Assembly: GCF_001644035.1 (NCBI RefSeq)
Contig: NZ_LUUG01000109.1
Coordinates: forward strand, 1 to 64,000
Length of the DNA stretch: 64,000 nucleotides
Reading direction: 5' to 3'
Source of the DNA: Methylomonas methanica
GTDB lineage: Bacteria; Pseudomonadota; Gammaproteobacteria; Methylococcales; Methylomonadaceae
The position numbers were made by a program, and so were the translations under genes. The notes below the pieces were generated by a model. The model had not been told where the DNA came from. It searched no databases and was given only the letters and a program-made list of their open reading frames with translations. Every line of letters starts with the position of its first letter. Position 1 is the first letter of the stretch. Shown piece by piece: positions 1 through 8,171 of the stretch.

Positions 1-93
1 AAACGGCAACAGCCCCTAGTATTTATATCAAAAAACCTCAATCAAGCTAAAATTGAAACCACAAGGAGCTGTCTTTTTAAACAACTAGCGTAG
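1..93 (+). other. possible 3' end of an upstream coding region
   Basis: Frame 1 is open from the window edge to a TAG at 91-93, just before the ribosome binding site of the next gene. The roughly 30 residues match nothing I recognise. Another frame is also open for about 50 bases, so the fragment may be non-coding. The close spacing suggests that an operon enters from the left. Confidence 0.25.
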
Positions 94-101
94 GAGGTTT
101 T

Positions 102-1175
102 GTGGCCAACTGTAACAGATGTCTGATATCGGATGATGTACCTGATGTCACTTTAAATGCAAAGGGCGTTTGCAATCTTTGTGAAGCATTCAACCCGCAA
201 AACAATATCCTTGATGAGAAAAACCGAATTGACAGAGAAAAAGATCTAGAGCAAGCCCTCCAATCCTGCAAGAACCAAGGCGAATACGACTGTTTAGTTC
301 CGGTTAGTGGCGGCAAGGATAGCATTTACTTACTATACAAGTTAAAGGTCGAATACGGACTGAAAGTATTGGCTTTTACCACAGACATCAATATCCCACC
401 GATCGCTTGGGATAATATTGTACGAACACTAGACAAGCTAGAGATCGATCACGCGATATACCGACCATCCAAAATATTTTACAAAAAACTGTTTCGGCAC
501 TTGTTAACGAATCAAGAACGAAGAGGTGCTGTTTATACGGTTTCATATGTCTACGCACCGCTTTTCGAAGGTGACGCTATAAAACTGGCTATTGAAAAGA
601 AGATTCCTCTAATACTTGCCGGATATTCTCCCGGGCAACCCGAACCCGAACGAATGTTTTATGAATTTTCCAGAAAACTTATTTGCGAGGTCGATTGGAC
701 TCCTCCAGCCCTCAAAACCTGCGGCAACTTTAACAGTCAAGAATTGGCGCGTTTTTTCAACCCCAAAAACTACCCCAAAGACACCCAGTTTCCGCGCTAC
801 TTAGCCCCCTATCATGCTTGGCAGTACAGTCAAGAAGACGTTATGCGTAAAGTGGTTGAGTTAGGATTAGTAAAGTCAGGAAAACACGCCAGCCCAATTT
901 TCAGCAATTACCCGATCAATTGGTTGTTGATGTATTCCGACTTAAAACATTTTGGCTTCAACCCTTATCTGCCCGAATTTGCGGCGCTGATCCGCGAAGG
1001 TAAAGCTAATCGTCGACAATGGAAATTACTAATTCCTATCGTCGATTTCATGATAAGAAATAAGCTTTTTTTAGGGGCCGAGGTAAAAAACAGCCTGGAG
1101 TGGCTGAATCTATCGGAACATGAATTAACCATTAACCAATCCCAAGGTGCTTACGATCCACCCATGCCGGCATAA
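102..1175 (+). CDS. PP-loop N-acetyl-sugar amidotransferase-like protein
   Basis: This 357-residue protein resembles the WbpG/PseA/LegG-type ATP-pyrophosphatases that use ATP and ammonia to turn a sugar acetamido group into an acetamidino group. The PP-loop VSGGKDS lies at residues 68-74. Two CxxC pairs (Cys4/Cys7 and Cys24/Cys27) form the small N-terminal metal-binding knuckle usual in this family. The start is GTG at 102, chosen because TAGGAGGT at 91-98 sits at the right distance. No HisF/HisH-like glutaminase partner lies downstream. Instead an acyl-CoA ligase and an acyl reductase follow, so the substrate may not be a nucleotide sugar. The family call is fairly safe; the substrate is unknown. 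Confidence 0.75.
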   Translation: MANCNRCLISDDVPDVTLNAKGVCNLCEAFNPQNNILDEKNRIDREKDLEQALQSCKNQGEYDCLVPVSGGKDSIYLLYKLKVEYGLKVLAFTTDINIPPIAWDNIVRTLDKLEIDHAIYRPSKIFYKKLFRHLLTNQERRGAVYTVSYVYAPLFEGDAIKLAIEKKIPLILAGYSPGQPEPERMFYEFSRKLICEVDWTPPALKTCGNFNSQELARFFNPKNYPKDTQFPRYLAPYHAWQYSQEDVMRKVVELGLVKSGKHASPIFSNYPINWLLMYSDLKHFGFNPYLPEFAALIREGKANRRQWKLLIPIVDFMIRNKLFLGAEVKNSLEWLNLSEHELTINQSQGAYDPPMPA

Positions 1176-1185
1176 AGGAGACTGC

Positions 1186-2967
1186 ATGACTCGACAAGCG
1201 ACAACACTGCCTGAATTACTAATAATCAGAGCTAACGAAAGACCTAACGACATTACTCAGTGGTATCTCGATGATAACGGCCAATGGTCCCCGGCCAGTT
1301 TTCAAGACTTTTATCACCAAGTCGTTAACCTGGCATGGACACTTAAATCGTTCGGCATCGACAAAGGCAACGTTGTCGCCATCATGGCGGCAACCGGACT
1401 GGAATGGGAATTGCTCCACCACGCCGTGCTGGCCCTAGGCGGCATTGTTGTTGGCATAGACCCTGACGAAGCAACGGAGCAGCTTGAGCTTATCGTCAAC
1501 ATTGCCGGCATTAAAGTGTTGATTATCGATCATGCGGAACATCTCAATAGGTTCAAGACGGAGACAACCGAACGCTTGCAATCGGTGATCCACTTCGGTG
1601 ACCGGTCAACCGCTAAGCCTATCGAGAATTTAACCTTCTTAGCCGTTCCCGGTATGCCACCCAACGGACCGGAGCCCATGCCCCTACCGAACGTCATAAG
1701 CCCCCACGACATTGCCACCATCGTCTTCACCTCCGGCACCACCGGCACCCCTAAAGGCATAGCTTACCGCCACGAACAGATTATCGCCGCGATAACAGCG
1801 ATATTGGATACCTATCCTGAACTAAGCCAACTGCCCTGCCATTTAGTGTGCTGGTTACCCTTATCGAATTTATTCCAACGGATTATTAATCTCTGCGCGA
1901 TCGCCAGCGGCGCCGAAGTGTATTTCGTCAACAAGCCGCAGCGGGTCGTCGATTATCTGCCGCAAATCAACCCTCATATTTTCATTGCCGTCCCGCGCTT
2001 TTACGAAAAGTTGTACCAAGGGCTGGAAGCGAAACTCGATAAGCAACCCAGGTTAGTCGCCAAACTGCTCAGGCTTTGCCTAAACGCCGGTGAAACCGAC
2101 TCCAAGCCAGGCCGATTGTTCAGAGCAATCAATCGCAGGCTGTTCCGTGCGTTCATCGGCCTATTTGGCAATAACCTCCGCTTCGTGGTTAGCGGCTCCG
2201 CCCCTATGCCGATACGTTTGTTACGGCGCTTTTACTCTATGGGCATCATCGCTTTGGAAGCCTACGGCCTTAGCGAAAACGTCGTTCCGATCGCGGCAAA
2301 CCGATTTACGGACTTTCGCTTCGGCTCGGTCGGCAAGCCCTTGAAAGGCAACACCGTGGCACTGGGGAATGACGGCGAATTGCTGGTCAAAGGCCAAGGA
2401 GTTTTCACCGGCTATCTCGCAAACCAAGAGCCCGACCGCCACTTGACTGCCGATGGCTACCTAGCCAGCGGCGATTACGCACAAATCGATTCGCTAGGCT
2501 ACATTCGACTGCTAGGCAGAAAATCGGAACTATTCAAAACTTCGACCGGCCGAAAAATCGCGCCGGTTGCGATTGAAACGCTACTCAAGCACACCCCGTC
2601 GGTCGAGCATGCGGTCGTATTCGGCGAGAGTAGAAAGTTTTTGGTCAGTTTGATCACCACGGCAATGCCTAGCCCGCTCGACGACACTTCCGCGATAGTC
2701 AAAGCACAAGAATTAGCCATGAACTTGGCCGAGTGTATCGCCGAATTACCAAATTACAAGCGTCCTGCCGGAATCGTTTTAAGCTTTACCCGCCTGTCAT
2801 TCGAACGCCAAGAATTGACCGGAACACTTAAGGTTCGACGGAAAAACGTTTATCGGGAATATAGCGCGTGGATAGATACACTCTATCAGGCGCTGGACGA
2901 CCCCCGCTCAGCGATTCATAAACACCCCATAGTCGTCAAGCGGGAAATAGTATTGTTAAAACTTTAA
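1186..2967 (+). CDS. AMP-dependent acyl-CoA synthetase/ligase
   Basis: This 593-residue member of the ANL superfamily adenylates a carboxylic acid, probably a fatty or other hydrophobic acid, and transfers it to CoA or a carrier. The AMP-binding P-loop FTSGTTGTPKG is near residue 181, a YGLSE motif lies mid-protein, and the adenosine-binding SGDY and hinge region GRKSELFKTSTGRKI come later. The general shape is that of long-chain acyl-CoA synthetases. ATG at 1186 is preferred over an in-frame start 39 bases upstream because AAAGGAG lies directly before it and the longer form would overlap the previous gene. It is 10 bases from the amidotransferase-like gene and is followed by an acyl reductase, so the three probably form one operon. 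Confidence 0.85.
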   Translation: MTRQATTLPELLIIRANERPNDITQWYLDDNGQWSPASFQDFYHQVVNLAWTLKSFGIDKGNVVAIMAATGLEWELLHHAVLALGGIVVGIDPDEATEQLELIVNIAGIKVLIIDHAEHLNRFKTETTERLQSVIHFGDRSTAKPIENLTFLAVPGMPPNGPEPMPLPNVISPHDIATIVFTSGTTGTPKGIAYRHEQIIAAITAILDTYPELSQLPCHLVCWLPLSNLFQRIINLCAIASGAEVYFVNKPQRVVDYLPQINPHIFIAVPRFYEKLYQGLEAKLDKQPRLVAKLLRLCLNAGETDSKPGRLFRAINRRLFRAFIGLFGNNLRFVVSGSAPMPIRLLRRFYSMGIIALEAYGLSENVVPIAANRFTDFRFGSVGKPLKGNTVALGNDGELLVKGQGVFTGYLANQEPDRHLTADGYLASGDYAQIDSLGYIRLLGRKSELFKTSTGRKIAPVAIETLLKHTPSVEHAVVFGESRKFLVSLITTAMPSPLDDTSAIVKAQELAMNLAECIAELPNYKRPAGIVLSFTRLSFERQELTGTLKVRRKNVYREYSAWIDTLYQALDDPRSAIHKHPIVVKREIVLLKL

Positions 2968-3043
2968 CCGACAGCATTCAGAGGCAATCTCGCGCAGATT
3001 CGGGCATATTTAACTATTCATCAAAATTGGAAAAGGTAGTTTA

Positions 3044-4159
3044 ATGGCATACAGATACTTCGTCACCGGCGCAACCGGTGCTATCGGTAGCGCGTTGCTC
3101 CCGCTGCTATTAGAGGAACCGGATAGCCGAGTTTGGGCCCTAATGCGCGCAGACAGCAAGGAGCATTTGACAAAACGCCTGGAAGAACTCATTGCTTTTT
3201 GGGAACTGGGTCCGGCCCAAGCACAAGACGCCCGGACTAGGATCATGGCCTTGCGAGGCGATACCGATCAAACCCGGTTTGCTTTGCCGGACGACGTATA
3301 TTCCGAAATCACCCGACAATGTACGCATATTATTCATTGCGCCGGCGTAGTAAAAATGAATCTGCCACTGGAAACGGCGCGGCGACACGCACTAGGCGCC
3401 GCCGAAAATATCGTCGAGATGGCACGAGCCTGCCAAACGTCCGGGGTACTACGGAAAATCGAATTTGTCAGTACTGTCGGCGTTGGAGGAAAAATGTCGG
3501 GATTGGTACCGGAAACCTGGATTACCCAACCCAGGGAATTTCACAACACTTATGAACAGTCCAAGGCCGAAGCCGAGGATTATTTACGCGAACAAATCGA
3601 ACTACACCAACTGCCTGTTACAGTACACAGGCCAAGCATGGTAGTGGGCGACTCAAAAACCGGCAAAATTATCCATTACCAGATTTTTTACCATATTTGC
3701 GAGTTTTTGGCGGGACGGCGGACGTTTGGCTTCTTACCCAATCTCGGTGAGGTAAAGCTAGATACCGTGGCCGTCGACTATGTTGCGGCAGCCATAAAAT
3801 ACAGCTCGGAACGGCAAGATAGTGCCGGAAAAATTTTCCATTTATGCGCGGGACCAGATGCAATTAAGTTGACAGAATTACAAAAGCTAGTTCGACAGAC
3901 TTTCAAGGAAGGAGGCATCAAAACACCAATGATTATCCATCTGCCGATAGCCGCGTTTAACCGCTTGATAGATTTGATCGTCCCGTTACTGAGCGAGAAA
4001 ATGTCTCGAATAGCGAAAACATTTCCTTTCTTTCTAGATTATTTATCAGACAAACAGATATTCGATAATTCTCTCACCCAACAATACTTAAGTCGCTCCC
4101 CAGACTTTAGTAACAATCAACTTGATGTGGCAATCAAGAAATATCTACAGAAAATCTAA
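3044..4159 (+). CDS. NAD(P)-dependent thioester/fatty acyl reductase (extended SDR)
   Basis: This 371-residue extended short-chain dehydrogenase is of the NAD_binding_4 type found in fatty acyl-CoA reductases and in the terminal reductase domains of peptide synthetases. It has the Rossmann motif GATGAIGS at residues 8-15, an IIHCAG strand and the catalytic YxxxK as YEQSK near residue 170. A plausible job is reductive release of the acyl thioester made by the upstream ligase, giving an aldehyde or alcohol. A GGTAG ribosome binding site precedes ATG 3044. The gene ends 17 bases from the converging HlyD-like gene. A nucleotide-sugar epimerase is less likely because the middle part resembles Lys2/CAR reductases. 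Confidence 0.75.
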   Translation: MAYRYFVTGATGAIGSALLPLLLEEPDSRVWALMRADSKEHLTKRLEELIAFWELGPAQAQDARTRIMALRGDTDQTRFALPDDVYSEITRQCTHIIHCAGVVKMNLPLETARRHALGAAENIVEMARACQTSGVLRKIEFVSTVGVGGKMSGLVPETWITQPREFHNTYEQSKAEAEDYLREQIELHQLPVTVHRPSMVVGDSKTGKIIHYQIFYHICEFLAGRRTFGFLPNLGEVKLDTVAVDYVAAAIKYSSERQDSAGKIFHLCAGPDAIKLTELQKLVRQTFKEGGIKTPMIIHLPIAAFNRLIDLIVPLLSEKMSRIAKTFPFFLDYLSDKQIFDNSLTQQYLSRSPDFSNNQLDVAIKKYLQKI

Positions 4160-4176
4160 CCATTCAGAAGTCCTCC

Positions 4177-5181
4177 TCAAATCTTTGGATCAATTTGTAT
4201 TTTAACATTGACTTCTAAACCCACCGGGGCTTGAAAAGCCTTGTCTGGTTCTATGAATATCTGGATCACATCAATATCTTTGCGTTCGGTAGCGGTTTTG
4301 GCAAAAACGGTTTTTTTACCCATGACCTGTTTAACCAACCCTACATGCCCCGGAATCTCCTTCCCCCCCAAGCCTCTACCAAATATCAACGCCGTCTGCC
4401 CTTCACGCAATGCGAAAGCATAGTTTTCATCTATTTCGGCTCTCACCCGCAAATTGACCAAATTTCCCATCAACAGCGCTGTTTCAGGACTACCTGCCGC
4501 ATAAGTAGATTCACCTACGCGCAAAATATTTTCCAATACCGTGCCATCAATAGGAGAAACCAAAAACGTTTCAGCCAAACGTTGTTTCGCCGCATGCAGT
4601 TCCGCTTCAGCTAGCGCCACACCAGTCGTTGCTAACTGTTTATCGACTTCACGCACAAAATTGGTCAGATATTGAGTTTCCGCCGCTAATCGTTGACTAT
4701 CTGCCTGCTTAAGTTTGGCCTGCGTTCCGGCAAGATCAAGTTCATCTTCCGACGCAAACCTACCTTTCTGTAAACGCTCGATACGCTCCTGCTTTCGTCG
4801 AGCATACTCCGCGTCTAGCACAGCAAAGCGTTGCGCGCTTTTTTTCGCATTGATTTCAAACTGGTTGACACCAGCTAAGACTTTATCCAATTGAGCTTTA
4901 GCTGCCAACACACGACTTTCCGCCACAGCGACATTCGCTTGCTCTTCGGTGTTATTTTGGACCGCGAGTATGTCGCCAGTTTTGACGTGCTGCCCAATCT
5001 GCACTTTATATTCACCCAAAATCCCAGGGTGCTTGAACGCCAATCGGCGTACCTCACTGGTTGGCTCGACATAACCTATACCCTGTATTGACCGTTGCTC
5101 CATGCTGGCCTGTTCGGCATAAACCCATTGGCAGGGCCATACTAGTGTAAAAACAACCAACAGGTAACCGATATGTTGCAT
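4177..5181 (-). CDS. HlyD/DevB-type membrane-fusion protein
   Basis: This 334-residue periplasmic adaptor belongs to an ABC exporter. An N-terminal hydrophobic stretch (residues 1-22) serves as signal or anchor. It is followed by a lipoyl-like half motif, a long helical hairpin rich in Ala, Gln, Glu and Lys (about residues 75-205), and then the second lipoyl and beta-barrel parts (VSPIDGTVL). It is the third gene after the permease and ATPase genes, with a 25-base gap to the ATPase gene. The order permease-ATPase-adaptor and the sequences suggest a DevBCA-type exporter. In Nostoc that type works with a TolC-like protein to deposit heterocyst glycolipids. No TolC homologue lies in the window. 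Confidence 0.85.
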   Translation of the reverse strand: MQHIGYLLVVFTLVWPCQWVYAEQASMEQRSIQGIGYVEPTSEVRRLAFKHPGILGEYKVQIGQHVKTGDILAVQNNTEEQANVAVAESRVLAAKAQLDKVLAGVNQFEINAKKSAQRFAVLDAEYARRKQERIERLQKGRFASEDELDLAGTQAKLKQADSQRLAAETQYLTNFVREVDKQLATTGVALAEAELHAAKQRLAETFLVSPIDGTVLENILRVGESTYAAGSPETALLMGNLVNLRVRAEIDENYAFALREGQTALIFGRGLGGKEIPGHVGLVKQVMGKKTVFAKTATERKDIDVIQIFIEPDKAFQAPVGLEVNVKIQIDPKI

Positions 5182-5206
5182 ACTATTTTTTATAAGCCAG
5201 TTAAAA

Positions 5207-5926
5207 TCAGGATTGAGTAATTAGAGTAGTAGCAATCGCGGCTGTTTGATACTGTTCCGTCAGAATACCGTCCGCGATCGATAAAACTCGATCAAATAAC
5301 GGCAGCATGCGGGTATCATGGGTCACCACCACCAATACGGCTTTTTCAATACGAGCCTGTTCCAGCAAAAGCTCTACTACAGCCCTACCGGTGTTCCAAT
5401 CCAGTGCCGCTGTCGGTTCATCAGCCAGAACGATTGACGGACGGTGTAGCAACGCCCTTGCAATAGCCACACGTTGTCGTTGCCCACCGCTCAATTGGTT
5501 CGGAAACTTTTTGCGCATTTGGAATACTTCTAGCCGGTTAAGCAAACTATCCAGACGCTGGGCTATATCCTCGGATGACATTCCCGCATTTCGCCCAATA
5601 AGCGCCAAATTCCCTTCAATAGATAAAAACGGCAATAACTGTGCATGTTGGAAAATGAAACCTAACTTTTGTCGACGAACTTCAGTCAAACTGCTCTTGT
5701 CGGAAAAATTTACAACTGAATTTTCAATCAGTAATTGTCCATCACTGGGTGCCAGCAAACAGCCCAAAATGGAAAGCAGAGTAGTCTTACCCGAACCGGA
5801 CGGGCCAATCAGCACAGAAGCCTGACCTTCAAAAAACTCCAGGTCGACTCGTTTTAATACGCGTTCGACAATATTGCCACTACCATAATCTTTACTAATT
5901 TCCTGGCAGAATAAAACTCTTCTCAT
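5207..5926 (-). CDS. ABC transporter ATP-binding protein, DevA/LolD/MacB type
   Basis: This 239-residue ATPase carries the Walker A GPSGSGKTT at 41-49, a Q-loop at IFQHAQ, the signature LSGGQ at 145-149, Walker B IVLADEP near 165 and an H-loop at VVVTHD. Nothing essential is missing. It should power the FtsX-like permease encoded directly upstream, whose gene it overlaps by 4 bases, a sign of translational coupling. By family it drives extrusion of a lipid-like or peptide substrate from the inner membrane or periplasm. Its position opposite the acyl ligase/reductase operon suggests export of that pathway's product, which is inference. Confidence 0.9.
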   Translation of the reverse strand: MRRVLFCQEISKDYGSGNIVERVLKRVDLEFFEGQASVLIGPSGSGKTTLLSILGCLLAPSDGQLLIENSVVNFSDKSSLTEVRRQKLGFIFQHAQLLPFLSIEGNLALIGRNAGMSSEDIAQRLDSLLNRLEVFQMRKKFPNQLSGGQRQRVAIARALLHRPSIVLADEPTAALDWNTGRAVVELLLEQARIEKAVLVVVTHDTRMLPLFDRVLSIADGILTEQYQTAAIATTLITQS

Positions 5927-7059
5927 CCGTGAAATACCATCACTGGGTCAAGCTTGAATATCGCGCGAATTGAAAACCAAGATGCGCCAATACAACACAG
6001 CAAAGAAAAAACGATCAACCCAAGAGATATCAAAGGTGTAGTTTCTAAAGGAATCGGACTACGCTCAGAAGCCTTACAGGCGAGCACGAACAAAACCAAA
6101 CCAACAATAATGCCTAACCCCCCCAAACTTAAGCTCTGAGCCAAAACAATCTGTCTCAAGGTTTTATGATGAAACCCCAACGCTAACAAAGTAGCGTAAT
6201 TAGCGATGTGGTCTTGCGTAATCGCAAAAAGGGTTTGACTCATGATGACCGCACCAACCAACAAACCCAATACTGCGGTAATGATCACAGTAATCCCCAC
6301 TCCGGTCTCCAGCATCCAGTATTTCACAGAGCGCTCGGCAAATTTATCGGTGGTCAACACTTCCACATCCAACACCTCCGCAGCAATACGATCCCGAACC
6401 GCAATCAAGTCGGTATTGGATTCGATACGCGCCAAAACATAGGATATTTCATCGTCACGATAATAGGGGATGTATTCAATTGCATTTTCCAGGGATGTAA
6501 AAACAAATGGTGCAGCAGTAAAGGTTCGAACACCCTGCGAAAAGCCACCGACAATAACGCGTTTGCCCTCCATTTCGGCTTCATCCCCAACAACCAGCGT
6601 GCCCAGTGCCTCTTTTGAAAGCTCATCGACCACTACCGTTTCAGGCAAATGAACCGACTCTACGCTTCCCGATCCCATTGCCCAAGGGCCACCGGCGTTA
6701 CTCTCATCAAGGCCTATGACTTCAACAGTAATGCGCTTGCCTTCAGGATGCTGCCAATTCACCCAACCGACTAACATGCCTTCTGCCCACTTAACGCCTT
6801 CTACACTGCTGACCTGTTGAATGCGATGCCTGGGAATGGCCGTACCATAGTCAAGTGTCCGCGTTTCTTTTGCCATCACCCAGAGATCCACATTGGCATG
6901 TTTGATGATTGCACTATTGGTATTGACCCAACCCACCAACAAACCGATTTGCGCCGCGGCCAGAAAAAACGCAATGGCAATACCTACCACAGTCATAGCG
7001 AAGCGTAGGCGGTTGTGGAAAAGCATTTTGGTTGACACCGGAATGACGACAGATTCCAT
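5923..7059 (-). CDS. DevC-type FtsX-like ABC permease
   Basis: This 378-residue permease has the MacB/FtsX layout: one N-terminal transmembrane helix (about residues 18-38), a large periplasmic domain (about 45-245), and three C-terminal helices (about 255-280, 305-330 and 345-370). The KYWMLETGVG segment just before helix 2 is the sort of sequence seen in DevC proteins. It is the first gene of the permease-ATPase-adaptor operon on the minus strand. It is divergent from the ThiF-like gene, so about 200 bases at 7060-7265 hold both promoters. The substrate is unknown; lipids or glycolipids are the precedent for DevBCA. Confidence 0.85.
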   Translation of the reverse strand: MESVVIPVSTKMLFHNRLRFAMTVVGIAIAFFLAAAQIGLLVGWVNTNSAIIKHANVDLWVMAKETRTLDYGTAIPRHRIQQVSSVEGVKWAEGMLVGWVNWQHPEGKRITVEVIGLDESNAGGPWAMGSGSVESVHLPETVVVDELSKEALGTLVVGDEAEMEGKRVIVGGFSQGVRTFTAAPFVFTSLENAIEYIPYYRDDEISYVLARIESNTDLIAVRDRIAAEVLDVEVLTTDKFAERSVKYWMLETGVGITVIITAVLGLLVGAVIMSQTLFAITQDHIANYATLLALGFHHKTLRQIVLAQSLSLGGLGIIVGLVLFVLACKASERSPIPLETTPLISLGLIVFSLLCCIGASWFSIRAIFKLDPVMVFHG

Positions 7060-7207
7060 TTTTAATAGCTAGATTCAAATAAAACTAAAACGCCCGCACT
7101 TGATCAAAAAGAATTGCAAGCAATTTGTTCTGTAAATTATTCACTCGCGCTGTATGGGTTCGCAAAACCAAAAATCCGCACAAATTTATACACCCGAGAA
7201 ATCGCGG

Positions 7208-7237
7208 TTGACAGTATAGCATCGAACAAAGTACAAC
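7208..7237 (+). promoter_or_regulatory. candidate sigma-70 promoter for the ThiF-like gene
   Basis: A perfect TTGACA at 7208-7213 is followed after 18 bases by TACAAC at 7232-7237, about 30 bases before the GTG start at 7266. The ribosome binding site AGGAG is at 7255-7259. The -10 box is weak and the spacer is one base longer than ideal. Confidence 0.5.
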
Positions 7238-7265
7238 CGACCAACAAGAGAAACAGGAGCCTGTC

Positions 7266-8150
7266 GTGACAACATCATTTAATTATCAACAAGCGTTCTC
7301 CCGAAATATCGGCTGGGTAACGACTGAAGAACAAGCCGTCTTACGCGGCAAAAAAATAGCCATTGCCGGCTTAGGCGGCGTGGGTGGTAGTCATTTATTA
7401 ACTTTGGCGCGTCTGGGCGTCGGCGCTTTTCATATAGCCGATTTCGACAAATTCGAATTACCTAACTTCAACCGTCAGGTAGGCGCCACGGTTTCCCATC
7501 TGAATATCCCGAAAGCCGATGTAATGGTCGAGATGGCCATGGATATAAATCCAGAGTTAAACATTACCTCATTTAATCAAGGCGTGACAACTGACAACCT
7601 GACTGAGTTTTTTACAGGAGTTGATTTGTATGTCGATGCGCTAGATTTTTTTGCCTTTACTGCCAGGGAAAACGTATTTGCTCATTGCGCAGAGCACGAC
7701 ATTCCCGCAATTACCGCAGCACCTTTGGGCATGGGGGTGGCTTTACTAAATTTTTTACCCCGAAAAATGACTTTTGAACAATATTTTCAACTCGACGGCA
7801 AATCTGAAACCGACAAAATTCTTAATTTTTTATTGGGTCTATCACCAGCTATGTTACAACGCGGTTATTTGGTCGATCAGACTGCCGTCGATTTGATCAA
7901 CCATAAAGGCCCATCCACGCCTATGGCCTGCGAATTGTGTGCAGGCGTTGCGGCAACGCAAGCGTTAAAGATTTTACTCAAGCGAGGCAAAGTGTTGGCT
8001 GCGCCGTGGGGGCTGCATTTCGATGCCTATCGGAACAAATCGGTTAAAACCTGGAGACCGGGTGGAAATAAAAACCTAATACAAAGATTGGCAATCGCCG
8101 TGGCGAAACGCCAATTTATAAGTTTGATAAAAACTGATGTGCGAACTTAA
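7266..8150 (+). CDS. ThiF/MoeB/E1-like adenylyltransferase
   Basis: This 294-residue protein has the E1-like fold: nucleotide-binding GLGGVGG at 35-41, the acidic DFDKFELPNFNRQ strand-helix that carries the conserved Asp, Asn, Arg and Gln, and a DALDFF strand. The family adenylates the C-terminus of a ubiquitin-like protein or a small carboxylate. The usual two CxxC zinc sites are not evident; one CELC remains near residue 220. GTG 7266 is supported by AGGAG 6 bases upstream. The next gene encodes an Acg-type nitroreductase, and mycobacterial MoeY (Rv1355c) joins these two domain types in one chain. This pair therefore looks like a split form. The substrate is unknown, and no ubiquitin-like protein gene is nearby. 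Confidence 0.8.
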   Translation: MTTSFNYQQAFSRNIGWVTTEEQAVLRGKKIAIAGLGGVGGSHLLTLARLGVGAFHIADFDKFELPNFNRQVGATVSHLNIPKADVMVEMAMDINPELNITSFNQGVTTDNLTEFFTGVDLYVDALDFFAFTARENVFAHCAEHDIPAITAAPLGMGVALLNFLPRKMTFEQYFQLDGKSETDKILNFLLGLSPAMLQRGYLVDQTAVDLINHKGPSTPMACELCAGVAATQALKILLKRGKVLAAPWGLHFDAYRNKSVKTWRPGGNKNLIQRLAIAVAKRQFISLIKTDVRT

Positions 8151-8171
8151 TTAATACAAAATAGCGAGAGA

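Noticed and set aside
5307-5825. Open frame of 172 codons opposite the ABC ATPase
   Set aside because: It is antisense to all conserved ATPase motifs and has no family features.
7253-7264. ACAGGAGCCTGT palindrome over the ribosome binding site of the ThiF-like gene
   Set aside because: The stem is only five base pairs with a two-base loop, and it probably reflects chance around AGGAG.
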